Source: Lachnospiraceae bacterium (GTDB taxonomy: Bacteria; Bacillota; Clostridia; Lachnospirales; Lachnospiraceae). From it: a stretch of DNA of 24,287 bases. The position numbers and the translations under genes are program-made. The stretch covers positions 1-24,287 of the forward strand of contig JAAVAG010000058.1 of NCBI GenBank assembly GCA_014804185.1, in the 5' to 3' direction. Of this stretch, positions 15,365 through 23,310 are shown piece by piece. Numbering within the stretch: position 1 is the stretch's first letter; every line of letters begins with the position of its first letter. The notes beneath the pieces are model-generated. The model did not search any database. It was given only the letters and a program-made list of their open reading frames with translations, and was not told where the DNA came from.

Positions 15365-16003
15365 TCATCTGCCGATGATATACTTACAGATGGGATTTCC
15401 CAGAGCAGAGAATTTTTCCTCATACTCTGTCATCACATTTCCGTCCATCAGTTTTTCGTCGCCGTGGAGATCATACGTGATCACATCCGCATACCAACCC
15501 GCCGGCTTCAGTTCTTCCACCGCAAAATCAAACAGCTGCCGGTTATCCGTCTTAAACTCCAGCCTGCCCTCCGGCTTCAGAATCGTATCGAACCGCCTTA
15601 GAAATTCTCTGGAGGGCAGTCGTCTCTTGGCGTGCCTGTCCTTTGGCCAGGGATCTGAAAAATTCAGATAGATCCAGTCTACCTCGTGCCGCCCGAAAAC
15701 ATTTTCCAGATCCTCCGCCTCCATGCGGATAAACTTCAGGTTAGGCAGGGGCTGCGCTTCCATCTTCTGCACGGCCCGCAGGAGAACGCTGGAATATTTC
15801 TCGATTCCCACATAACCGTTCTCCGGATACCGTCCTGCCAGCGTATGGATAAACTGTCCCTTTCCCATGCCGATCTCAATGTGAAGCGGCCCGGCGACGC
15901 CCAGCAGTTCTCTCCATCTTCCCTTTGCCGCTTCCGGCTCATGCACCACATAATCGCTCTCCGCAATGACTTCTCTTGAACCCGTAATATTCCTTAAACG
16001 CAT
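15365..16003 (-). CDS. trmB: tRNA (guanine-N7-)-methyltransferase
   Basis: The 212-residue SAM-dependent enzyme methylates G46 in the variable loop of tRNAs. The SAM-binding segment HIEIGMGKGQFI lies near residues 41-52, followed by the acidic residue in GYVGIEKYSS, and the family signature NFSDPWPKDRHAKRRL at about 113-128. LEFKTDN (about 147-153) is the substrate-binding segment. ATG 16003 follows GGACGGAAGAT. A near-consensus promoter lies about 60 bases upstream and a hairpin lies directly past the stop. Confidence 0.96.
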   Translation of the reverse strand: MRLRNITGSREVIAESDYVVHEPEAAKGRWRELLGVAGPLHIEIGMGKGQFIHTLAGRYPENGYVGIEKYSSVLLRAVQKMEAQPLPNLKFIRMEAEDLENVFGRHEVDWIYLNFSDPWPKDRHAKRRLPSREFLRRFDTILKPEGRLEFKTDNRQLFDFAVEELKPAGWYADVITYDLHGDEKLMDGNVMTEYEEKFSALGNPICKYIIGR

Positions 16004-16063
16004 ATCTTCCGTCCTGTTTTACTGTTTTCGCTCGGCCGCAGCCCGCGCCGGATTTGTGAATGT

Positions 16064-16092
16064 ATTATATCATATCATCGCTTTTGTGTCAC
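16064..16092 (-). promoter_or_regulatory. Sigma-A promoter of trmB
   Basis: On the minus strand GTGACA (16092-16087) and TATAAT (16069-16064) are spaced by 17 bases, one mismatch from consensus in total, about 60 bases before the trmB ATG. Confidence 0.78.
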
Positions 16093-16185
16093 CTGTTGCT
16101 TTTTTAGAAAGATATACTTTTGGGCTATGGATTTTTGGAAAAATAGTGTATGATAAGAGATATACCATCAGAAAGGCTGATCATA

Positions 16186-17649
16186 GTGAACATAAGAAAC
16201 CGTAACCATAAAAAAAATATATGCCTGTTCCTGGCAGGGGCCCTGACCGCGATATCGGTATTTTCCGCTCCCCTGCGGGTCTGTGCCGAGAACATAGACG
16301 AGACACTGGCCCTGCAGCAGGCCAAACCCATACAAACCAACGAGATACCCGGCTGGCCCACCGGACCTGTGGTCAGCGCCAATTCCGCCATTTTGATCGA
16401 CGCGGAGACCGGAGCCATTTTATATGCCAAGGACATCCACGCCCGGGAGTATCCCGCCAGTACCACCAAGATTCTCACCGCGCTTATCGCTGTGGAAAAC
16501 TGCCGCATGGATGAGATTGTCACCTTTTCGTACAACGCCGTGCACGATGTAACCCCGGGCGGGTCACATATTGCCATAGACGTGGGTGAGGAACTCACCA
16601 TGGAGCAGTGCCTGGGCGGTGTCCTGATCGCCTCGGCAAACGAGGTGTCCTTTGCGGTAGCAGAGCATATCACCGGCACATCCTGGCAGGATTTTGCCTC
16701 CATCATGAACACCCGCGCGCAGGAACTGGGCTGTGTGGACAGTCATTTCGTCAACCCCAACGGTCTGCACGACGACGACCACTATACCTCCGCCTACGAT
16801 CTGGCCATGATCGGCAGAGCCTTTTTTGCCAACGAACTCCTGTGCCGGTTCTCCTCCACCAATCGTCTGCATATCCCCCCCACGGACAAGCAGCCGGACG
16901 ACATCTACGCCATCACTTCCAATGAAATGCTGCCCGGTCGGAATTATCCCTATCAGTATCTGGTGGGCGGTAAAACAGGCTATACAGATCCGGCCAGAAG
17001 CTGCCTGGTAAGCTGCGCGGAAAAAGACGGTCTCCGCCTGATCTGCGTGGTCATGCATGACTATGCACCCAGGCAGTATCAGGATACCATCGCCCTGTTT
17101 GACTACGGGTTCGCCAATTTCCAGCGAATCAACATTTCACAGGAGGAGACAAAATACAACATCGACAATTCCAATTTTTTTTACAGCAACAACGATATTT
17201 TCGGCAGTTCCAAACCTATCATGTCGCTGAATGTGCAGGACTGCATCACACTCCCCAAAACGGCGTCTTTTTCCGAGACGATCTCCCGAATCTCTTATGA
17301 TCAGGCGTCCGAGGGGCAGGTAGCGGTCATTCAATATACCTACAACGGACAGTTTATCGGCTCTGCGTCCGTCGATCTGGCCACGGACATGGGCGTCTCT
17401 TATTCTTTCGACGAAGAACTGGTCAAACAGATGCCTCCGCCCCTCACCGAAGAAGAGGAGGACAAAAATGTAATATTAATCAACGTTGTCAAGGTGGCCC
17501 TGTGGATACTGGGCGTCGCCGGGGGCTTTATCATACTCACCGTCCTGTTTGCCCTGATCCGCAGTTATCAGCTCTCGCGCAGGCGAAGGCCGGAAAACCG
17601 CCGCAGCTGGCGAAGAAAAAGACGCAGAAGAAGACGCAGATGGAAATAA
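16186..17649 (+). CDS. D-alanyl-D-alanine carboxypeptidase (PBP5-like) with Arg-rich C-terminal tail
   Basis: The 487-residue serine enzyme trims the terminal D-Ala from peptidoglycan stem peptides outside the membrane. A signal peptide is clear: a basic NIRNRNHKKN start, a hydrophobic core and a likely cut at VCA/EN (about 34/35). Penicillin-binding motifs are STTK (Ser92, Lys95), SAN (150-152) and KTG (263-265). After the catalytic domain and a beta-rich domain comes a transmembrane helix (about 430-458) and then 29 residues of which 16 are Arg and 2 Lys. ATG 16150 is in frame, but GTG 16186 has AAAGG nine bases upstream and gives a better signal peptide, so I chose it. The gene is monocistronic and convergent with the exonuclease gene. 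Confidence 0.92.
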   Translation: MNIRNRNHKKNICLFLAGALTAISVFSAPLRVCAENIDETLALQQAKPIQTNEIPGWPTGPVVSANSAILIDAETGAILYAKDIHAREYPASTTKILTALIAVENCRMDEIVTFSYNAVHDVTPGGSHIAIDVGEELTMEQCLGGVLIASANEVSFAVAEHITGTSWQDFASIMNTRAQELGCVDSHFVNPNGLHDDDHYTSAYDLAMIGRAFFANELLCRFSSTNRLHIPPTDKQPDDIYAITSNEMLPGRNYPYQYLVGGKTGYTDPARSCLVSCAEKDGLRLICVVMHDYAPRQYQDTIALFDYGFANFQRINISQEETKYNIDNSNFFYSNNDIFGSSKPIMSLNVQDCITLPKTASFSETISRISYDQASEGQVAVIQYTYNGQFIGSASVDLATDMGVSYSFDEELVKQMPPPLTEEEEDKNVILINVVKVALWILGVAGGFIILTVLFALIRSYQLSRRRRPENRRSWRRKRRRRRRRWK

Positions 17650-17653
17650 AATC

Positions 17654-17672
17654 GGGGACGTGGTGCGTCCCC
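17654..17672. terminator. Bidirectional terminator between the carboxypeptidase and exonuclease genes
   Basis: GGGGACG (17654-17660) and CGTCCCC (17666-17672) pair around TGGTG. T-rich flanks follow on both strands (TAACTTTTGTG on plus, GATTTTATTT on minus). Its last base is the first base of the exonuclease stop codon on the opposite strand. Confidence 0.75.
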
Positions 17673-18610
17673 TAACTTTTGTGTCTGCGAAGTTCTTTTG
17701 CGTGTTCGCGTCTCTCCGCGATCTTTTCAGCTTCCGCCGGAGAGATAATCTTTGTTGTCTTGACAATGTAAACCTGCCCGTCCTCCGTCCTTTTTACTCG
17801 TATTTTCCCTTTCAAATAACCGTGTTTCTCACAATATGCAAGACAGTAATAATGCCTCCCGCCCGCGCCAAACCAGCGGATCTTTTTTTTCAGGTTCCGG
17901 TGGCACAGATAACATTTACTGCTGATTACCTCCCGGTCCTGAAACGCCTCCTGCTTATTTGCAAACACACGGGAAATATACTTTGCATATGTGTCAAAGA
18001 CCACGGATATTTCATCCTCCCTGCACCCAGGCGGATGAAATACATCATAGGAATATCGCCGCAGAATTTCCGTATTCTCTATGGACATCAATATCTTTCC
18101 CGTATAATAAGCGTCGCTGAATGCCCTGTGAAACGGAATATCCTTGGGAATCTCCAGAAAACTCACCGCATGCTCCAATGTCCGGCGGCTTTTGCCGTCC
18201 TCATAAGCCAGGCTGAACAGTTTCTGGACATCCAGAAAACAAATAGGCCCCCCTGCCAGCGGTTTCATCCCGTAAAATCTCATATTATGCTGCAATTCCG
18301 TCAGATCCTGGCTCCCCCATGTGCAGAAAATGTAATCTTTGCCGCACCATCTCAGAAAAGCGTCCGCTGCTTCCGGAAACGGTCTGCCCCTGTCCAGTTC
18401 TTTCATCTGCACATGAACCAGACTGCTGGTGATTTTGTTTATCTCATGGTAAATCTGAGGCCTGATCAGTTCTCCGAATTCACTGATCATTTTCCTGTCC
18501 GCATCCAGCTTGACCGCCCCGATTTCTATGATCTCAAATCCCAGCTTCCGGCGGGCTTCCTCCTCCTCCGGACATTGATTCCATTCCAGGTCAAGTACAA
18601 TGTAGTTCAT
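17672..18610 (-). CDS. DEDDh 3'-5' exonuclease with a C-terminal cysteine cluster
   Basis: The 312-residue protein begins with a DnaQ/ERI1-like exonuclease domain. The metal-binding residues are visible: Asp7 and Glu9 in VLDLEWNQ, Asp102 in TWGSQDL, and His161/Asp166 in PFHRAFSDAYY, the DEDDh pattern. It should remove nucleotides from 3' ends of RNA or DNA; the substrate is unknown. The C-terminal part carries Cys233-x2-Cys236 and Cys256-x3-Cys260 (with His263 close by), a likely zinc-binding site, followed by a basic end. The ATG overlaps the stop codon of the receiver gene (ATGA), pointing to coupled translation. I do not know this domain combination from a characterised protein. Confidence 0.85.
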   Translation of the reverse strand: MNYIVLDLEWNQCPEEEEARRKLGFEIIEIGAVKLDADRKMISEFGELIRPQIYHEINKITSSLVHVQMKELDRGRPFPEAADAFLRWCGKDYIFCTWGSQDLTELQHNMRFYGMKPLAGGPICFLDVQKLFSLAYEDGKSRRTLEHAVSFLEIPKDIPFHRAFSDAYYTGKILMSIENTEILRRYSYDVFHPPGCREDEISVVFDTYAKYISRVFANKQEAFQDREVISSKCYLCHRNLKKKIRWFGAGGRHYYCLAYCEKHGYLKGKIRVKRTEDGQVYIVKTTKIISPAEAEKIAERREHAKELRRHKS

Positions 18611-18975
18611 GTTTCCGCCAACACTTCCTCCAACGCTCCCAGCACCTGCTGCCTCTCGAACGGCTTGCCGATAAATCCTCTTGCCCCGATCCTCTTTGCC
18701 TCCTCCAGGGTATCGTCATAAGCCAGTGAAGATACCATGATGATTGTAGCCTCAGAATCTTTCTCCAGAATCTTTCTGGTCGCCTCCAGCCCATCCATAC
18801 CGGGCATGATAATGTCCATGGTTACCACATCCGGCTTTACCTCGCCGTATTTCTCCACAGCCTCCTCGCCGCTTTGGCAGTAACACGCCACCTCATAATC
18901 CGTACCACTTAGAATTTTTCCTATCTGCATCTGAAGGATTCTGGAATCATCCACCACCATAACTTTCTTTTTCAT
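18607..18975 (-). CDS. cheY: Stand-alone CheY-like response regulator
   Basis: The 122-residue protein is a single receiver domain with no output domain. The acidic pocket Asp9-Asp10, phospho-acceptor Asp54 (VVTMDIIMPGMDG), the Ser/Thr position Ser82 and Lys104 (FIGKPF) are all present, so it should accept a phosphate. Start 18975 gives the standard KKKVMVVDDS beginning, with GGAG ten bases upstream; the longer frame to 19026 overlaps the previous gene and is rejected. No histidine kinase is encoded in the window. It follows the CheX-type phosphatase by 37 bases and its stop overlaps the exonuclease start. Confidence 0.92.
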   Translation of the reverse strand: MKKKVMVVDDSRILQMQIGKILSGTDYEVACYCQSGEEAVEKYGEVKPDVVTMDIIMPGMDGLEATRKILEKDSEATIIMVSSLAYDDTLEEAKRIGARGFIGKPFERQQVLGALEEVLAET

Positions 18976-19012
18976 TCCTGTATTGCTCCTTTCCCTGTTC
19001 TCTTCCGCCGGT

Positions 19013-19474
19013 TTATTCCGGCACATATGTGTGATGGATCAGCTGGATCCACTCGTTCCTGTCGCTGGAATAACTGATTTCGAACTGCTTTCTATGATTT
19101 TGCGGCTGACAGTTGCCCCGCCCAAAAACCGGCAGTCCAAATCGTGACGCGACTTTGGTAGCCCGATACAGCTCGGCCGCGATATGCCCGCACAGCACAT
19201 TGCAATATTCCTTGGCACAGTCCTCCACATCCTGCGGCTCGACCCGCTCCTCCTGCATCATATGCCGGGCTATTCGTTTAAACATGTTTTCCTCCGCACA
19301 CATGGAAACGCTGTGCCGAAAACCCTTATCAAAAACAATATATACCGTATAAAGATCTCCTCTGGGAGGATCTTTCTCCTGATGCAAAAGAATGCCTGAC
19401 TCCTTTTCCGTCACATTCCGCATCACCCGGTCCAGTATCTCCCGTAGTTTTTCCTGCGATAAGCCAGTATCCAC
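19013..19474 (-). CDS. cheX: CheX-type chemotaxis phosphatase
   Basis: The 153-residue protein matches the CheC/CheX/FliY phosphatase family, which speeds dephosphorylation of CheY-P. The active-site consensus D-x3-E-x2-N is present once (Asp85, Glu89, Asn92 in DCAKEYCN), as in CheX, not twice as in CheC. The flanking LCGHIAAELYR helix and a C-terminal strand region fit the fold. It should act on the receiver encoded directly downstream (inference from adjacency). The start is GTG with GGAGG five bases upstream. fapA-family gene ends 34 bases before it. No other chemotaxis or motility gene is visible in the window. Confidence 0.82.
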   Translation of the reverse strand: MDTGLSQEKLREILDRVMRNVTEKESGILLHQEKDPPRGDLYTVYIVFDKGFRHSVSMCAEENMFKRIARHMMQEERVEPQDVEDCAKEYCNVLCGHIAAELYRATKVASRFGLPVFGRGNCQPQNHRKQFEISYSSDRNEWIQLIHHTYVPE

Positions 19475-19508
19475 ATTGGCCTCCTTTCCGAGCGCCTTGC
19501 TGCAAACG

Positions 19509-21251
19509 CTAGGTCAGACTCACTTCTCCGTCCACCAGCCGTGCCGTGCAATGCTTTTCCTCTTTTTTCAGCCGCAGTGTAGCTTCCCCTATCCGGATCA
19601 CCGTACCCGCATAGGCTGTACTGCACTCCAGTTTCACTCTGTTTTTTTCATATTCGTTTTCTTTTGCTCTGTTTAAATCCCGCTGAAACTGCTCCTGGCG
19701 CGCGCTGCAGGCCTCGATTTTCGACCGGAGTTTAGACAGACGGCTGTTTTTGGCCGCGCCGTCCGGCTGCCGCTCCGTTCTCTCCAATTCATCCTCCAGT
19801 TTCCACATTTCTTCCACCAGAATTTCATATTCATAGTCCTCGCAGGGCTTGCCGCCCACGGAGACAAGCGTCTGGCACTCCGTCCTCGACCCCACGACCT
19901 TTGCGGTGATTCCATAGGCCGCCCGGACACTTCCGCCGATAATAACACCTCTGCCGGAACTCGCCTGAATCTCTCCGTCGCAGAACACATCACAGTTCAT
20001 GATGCAGTCCGCAACCAGATTTTCCTGCGCATAGACACTGCAATTCTCCAGAAATTTCGCATAAATCCCCCGGTTGGAGCGAATCACCGCCTGACCGTTC
20101 CCCTGTACGCCCTTGACCAGCGTCAGGTTCCCTCCGGCCTCAAGGGTGCTGGCTTCCACCACTCCGTCCACCACGATGCTGCCTGTGGCCCGCACGTCAA
20201 AACCGCTGCACACATCCCCATGGACATGCACATCCCCCAGAAAATTGACGCTGCCGGTAGAATAATCCACGTTTTCACTCAGTTCCAGCACCGGATTCAC
20301 CTGAAAACTTCGCCCGTTAAACTCCACATGCCCCATGCGGGTGGCAACCAGCGCGCTCCCATCATCCGTCAGTTTCGTATTGCGCCCTGCCGGCGCGGAC
20401 GCGGGCCGCCCGTCTTTGGCCGTAACCTCCTGATTATAAACCGAAACGCCGGGCATACCGGTGGTAGGCGGAATAATTCGGCAGATCAGTTCTCCCTCCT
20501 GGACATTCTGCACCAGATTCAGGGATGTATAGTCAATCTTTCCGAATTCGTCCATGGACGCCTTGACCTGCACGCTGCGCGCAAACTGATCTATGACATT
20601 GCCGTCCGTCCCATTGATGGGCCGCTCTCCACACGCCGCCGGAAACAAATGAAAGTAGCGGTCCTCCCTCTCCGGCAGAGTATCCAGCAGTTCTTTTTCC
20701 AAACCGTAGCTTATCTTGTTCTCCTCCAGCGCAGCGCTCAACATATCCTGACCGAGTTCACGGCCATTCCCTGTGGGAGGATAGATCAGCATCCACGCCG
20801 TCATCTTATCGGCGGTCACAAATACCGTCACCTCCGCATCCAGATCGGGCGATTCAGCCTCCTGCTTGGGAAACGCTTTGGCTGCCCGTTTATTCGCTGA
20901 CGCCGTGACATTCACCTGCAGCCGGAGCAGTTCTTTCTTCAGAGCATCGTCCTTATATGTTATCCTGTGCTCCTCGCACGGATTTTTCAGCCGCAGAACA
21001 GGAAGCGGCATCCATCCCGACTGCTCTGTCCGCAGATTCCACAGCCGTTTCAGAGCATGCTCCTGCGGCAGCTGCAGCAGAGCGGGATCCTCCTCCCAAT
21101 CCGGTTCGGATGCCGGCTGTTTTTCTCCTTCCTCTGCCTCATGCCTCTTCTCCCAACTTTCCTCTGCGCTCTTCTCCGCATTCTCGTCCGATCCGTTTTC
21201 CTCGGAACTGACTTTCCGTATGCGGGTCAAAAATGATTTTTTAAATGCCAT
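19509..21251 (-). CDS. FapA family (DUF342) protein
   Basis: The 580-residue protein has a basic start (MAFKKSFLTRIRK), a long acidic, probably disordered stretch (about 15-55), a mixed region, then the DUF342/FapA core from about residue 230. That core shows TTGMPGVSVYNQEV and a run of glycine-spaced short strands (GDVHVHGDV, GSIVVDGVVEAS, GNLTLVKGV) typical of a right-handed beta-helix. A coiled-coil-like segment follows (about 490-545) before a short beta-rich end. The family is named for flagellar assembly but its biochemical role is poorly defined. ATG 21251 is preferred over 21257 because AGGGGG is seven bases upstream. bsh ends 20 bases upstream, so the two are probably co-transcribed. 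Confidence 0.88.
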   Translation of the reverse strand: MAFKKSFLTRIRKVSSEENGSDENAEKSAEESWEKRHEAEEGEKQPASEPDWEEDPALLQLPQEHALKRLWNLRTEQSGWMPLPVLRLKNPCEEHRITYKDDALKKELLRLQVNVTASANKRAAKAFPKQEAESPDLDAEVTVFVTADKMTAWMLIYPPTGNGRELGQDMLSAALEENKISYGLEKELLDTLPEREDRYFHLFPAACGERPINGTDGNVIDQFARSVQVKASMDEFGKIDYTSLNLVQNVQEGELICRIIPPTTGMPGVSVYNQEVTAKDGRPASAPAGRNTKLTDDGSALVATRMGHVEFNGRSFQVNPVLELSENVDYSTGSVNFLGDVHVHGDVCSGFDVRATGSIVVDGVVEASTLEAGGNLTLVKGVQGNGQAVIRSNRGIYAKFLENCSVYAQENLVADCIMNCDVFCDGEIQASSGRGVIIGGSVRAAYGITAKVVGSRTECQTLVSVGGKPCEDYEYEILVEEMWKLEDELERTERQPDGAAKNSRLSKLRSKIEACSARQEQFQRDLNRAKENEYEKNRVKLECSTAYAGTVIRIGEATLRLKKEEKHCTARLVDGEVSLT

Positions 21252-21271
21252 ACCCATACCCCCTGTATCAT

Positions 21272-22246
21272 CTAATTCTGCATTCTGATCTGCTCCTCCT
21301 GAAGCATCGGATATCTGACCGGAACAAAGCCGTCCAGATTTTCGTTGTTCATATTCACCGCGGTAATCTGATGATTGCCATAGGTGGTGTAATAATAAAT
21401 ACCTTTGTCCGCATTACAGCATGATGTGTAGATGGTAATCTCATACTTACCTGCTTCCACCTCACAGCATCCCCGCTGCTGATCCACCGAGCCGAGTATA
21501 TGGAAGAACTGGCCGACGCTCTCTTCCTCCGAATCTCCGGACACGGAATTCATCCTGGTAAAAGCCGCCCTCACAAAACGTGATCCCGAGGACAGATCCC
21601 CCGGCAGTCCAAGCGCCCCCATCCCGCGGCTGTAAGTGTGCAGGGACAGTCCCTTCGCGAAACGATTCTCCGGTTTCCCCGCAGACAGCTGCATATAGTT
21701 GTTCAACTGAAACATCTGTATGTCAAAGGGCGGATTGTTGGTGAGCACCCCCACCGGGTTGTCATAGACATGGATGCCGTCCTTTACGGACTCCACCGTT
21801 ATGGCCTCATCTCGGTCGGCAATCAGCCAGTGCAGCTGCGCCGCCGGCAGCCTGTCATTAAAAACATCCGTATCCAGGTTGATTCGCTCAAGTACTGCCC
21901 GCGCTTCACGCACCGATGCACATCTGCCAAGAATCCAGGGGATAAACTCAAAGACCGCCACATTGTCCTTGTCCGGCTGATGCTCCTTATAATCCGCATT
22001 CCCGACAAAATTCAGCCCGGCCATCCCCAGCCCCTTTTCGTTCACAGCTTCATAGTACAGCGGATAGCCCTCCTCCACATGCGCCATACCGATCATCGCG
22101 TAATGATTCTCACAGACGCCCATGCTGCGAAAGCGGAACGGATAGTTGCGCGGTGTCACCACGATCTCCTCCCCATAAGAAAATTCGTAGTCCAGCGTTC
22201 TGCCAAAATAAAAATCCTTTGTCTTATAAGTTGCCGCCGTGCACAT
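21272..22246 (-). CDS. bsh: Bile salt hydrolase (choloylglycine hydrolase family)
   Basis: The 324-residue Ntn-hydrolase should cut the amide bond of glycine- or taurine-conjugated bile acids. Catalytic residues known from Clostridium perfringens enzyme have counterparts: Cys2 (nucleophile after Met removal), Arg16, Asp19, Asn79 (MAGLNF), Asn170 (GVLTNNP) and Arg223 (SGSRF). The match continues through VNEKGLGMAG and the C-terminal DKGIYYYTTYGNHQI. Start 22246 is fixed by the need for Cys at position 2; GGAGG lies 13 bases upstream, longer than usual, and the frame stays open to 22312. A penicillin V acylase activity is less likely given the close resemblance to bile salt hydrolases. No export signal. 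The next gene starts 20 bases downstream. Confidence 0.9.
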   Translation of the reverse strand: MCTAATYKTKDFYFGRTLDYEFSYGEEIVVTPRNYPFRFRSMGVCENHYAMIGMAHVEEGYPLYYEAVNEKGLGMAGLNFVGNADYKEHQPDKDNVAVFEFIPWILGRCASVREARAVLERINLDTDVFNDRLPAAQLHWLIADRDEAITVESVKDGIHVYDNPVGVLTNNPPFDIQMFQLNNYMQLSAGKPENRFAKGLSLHTYSRGMGALGLPGDLSSGSRFVRAAFTRMNSVSGDSEEESVGQFFHILGSVDQQRGCCEVEAGKYEITIYTSCCNADKGIYYYTTYGNHQITAVNMNNENLDGFVPVRYPMLQEEQIRMQN

Positions 22247-22283
22247 ATCTGACTCACCGCCTCCTGTTTTATTTCCTGATTTG

Positions 22284-22312
22284 ATTATAATATATTTTTT
22301 CGCCGATTGCAC
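22284..22312 (-). promoter_or_regulatory. Probable promoter of the bsh operon
   Basis: A perfect TATAAT lies at 22289-22284 on the minus strand with GTGCAA 17 bases upstream (22312-22307), a weak -35. It sits between the upstream terminator (22328-22353) and the bsh start. Confidence 0.6.
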
Positions 22313-22327
22313 CTATAAAATGCAAAA

Positions 22328-22353
22328 GCAGCACTTTTCGAAACAAGTGCTGC
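22328..22353 (-). terminator. Intrinsic terminator after the TIM-barrel gene
   Basis: GCAGCACTT (22328-22336) and AAGTGCTGC (22345-22353) form a perfect 9-bp stem with an eight-base loop. On the minus strand it is followed by TTTTGCATTTTAT. Confidence 0.8.
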
Positions 22354-22413
22354 CCATTCCTCTTTTCCGCATCAGATAAGCCGTACCATAAATCCGGGTT
22401 CTTCCGCAGAAGT

Positions 22414-23310
22414 TCAGACAGACTGCTGCCGCAGAAGTCCCGTCAGCGCCCGATACGCCAGCCTGAACGCTTCGGCCCCATCCGTTCTTCCTCTGCTTTG
22501 CGCCTCTCTCTCCAGATTTTTCAGGCCGCTAAAATCCGCCAGATGAGGCTCCAGGCTCAGCACGCCCTCATATCCCTGTCCGTCCAGACGCCGCAGAATA
22601 TCCGCCACCTGTCCGTCCCCCTCCCCCGCCGGAGTGACCGTGCCGGTGTCTCTGCGCGCATCTTTCACATGCACATAGGAGATATACGGCCTCAGCATTT
22701 CATACGCGTCCAGCGTATCCTGCCCGCACTGCACAAAATTGGCAAAATCAAAGGTACACTTATAGTGTTCGCCATAAAAATTCCGCATCAGATCCAGACA
22801 ACGCTCCGCTGTGTCTCCGTAAATGCCCTTTTCATTTTCATGAAGCAGCACAACGCCCTCCGCCGCTGCCACATCCACCATGGCCTGCGTGCGGCGCAGC
22901 ACCTCTTCTCTGTAATCCTCTGGCCGCATATTCGCGGCGTCCCCGGATGCCTTTGTGTCCGGGAGATAAAAACTGAATACCCTGATACAGGAAGTTCCAA
23001 GCGTCTTTGCCAATCCTGTCAGGGTTTTGAGTTTCTCCAGATGCGGTGCAAAATCCTCCAGGATCCCGATTTTTCCCACGGGTGAACCCAGGGCGGAAAC
23101 CCTGATCCCGCTTCTGTCCAGACGCCGCCGCAGGACCTCCGCTTCCTCTATTGTGTAATCCGCCACATTTTTCCCGTCCGCGCTGCGAAATTCCACCCAG
23201 CCGATACCCAGTTCCTCCAGCAGGGCAAGCTGCGTCTCCAGATCCGGCGCAATCTCGTCCGCAAAACAGCTGATGCTGCACTTTTTCAGGATGTTTCGTT
23301 CCTCCATCAT
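22414..23310 (-). CDS. Sugar phosphate isomerase/epimerase family (TIM barrel) protein
   Basis: The 298-residue product has the xylose-isomerase-like TIM barrel pattern found in IolE/IolI-type and other sugar isomerases or epimerases. Probable metal ligands are the Glu in VLLHENEKG, the Asp in CTFDFANF, the His in YVHVKDARR and the Glu in LSLEPHL. The substrate is not determinable. The start ATG 23310 overlaps the stop of the oxidoreductase gene (ATGA), with GGAAG five bases upstream; ATG 23307 is a close alternative. The pairing with a Gfo/Idh/MocA dehydrogenase is common in pathways for inositol and unusual or oxidised sugars, which is the most one can say here. Confidence 0.88.
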   Translation of the reverse strand: MMEERNILKKCSISCFADEIAPDLETQLALLEELGIGWVEFRSADGKNVADYTIEEAEVLRRRLDRSGIRVSALGSPVGKIGILEDFAPHLEKLKTLTGLAKTLGTSCIRVFSFYLPDTKASGDAANMRPEDYREEVLRRTQAMVDVAAAEGVVLLHENEKGIYGDTAERCLDLMRNFYGEHYKCTFDFANFVQCGQDTLDAYEMLRPYISYVHVKDARRDTGTVTPAGEGDGQVADILRRLDGQGYEGVLSLEPHLADFSGLKNLEREAQSRGRTDGAEAFRLAYRALTGLLRQQSV

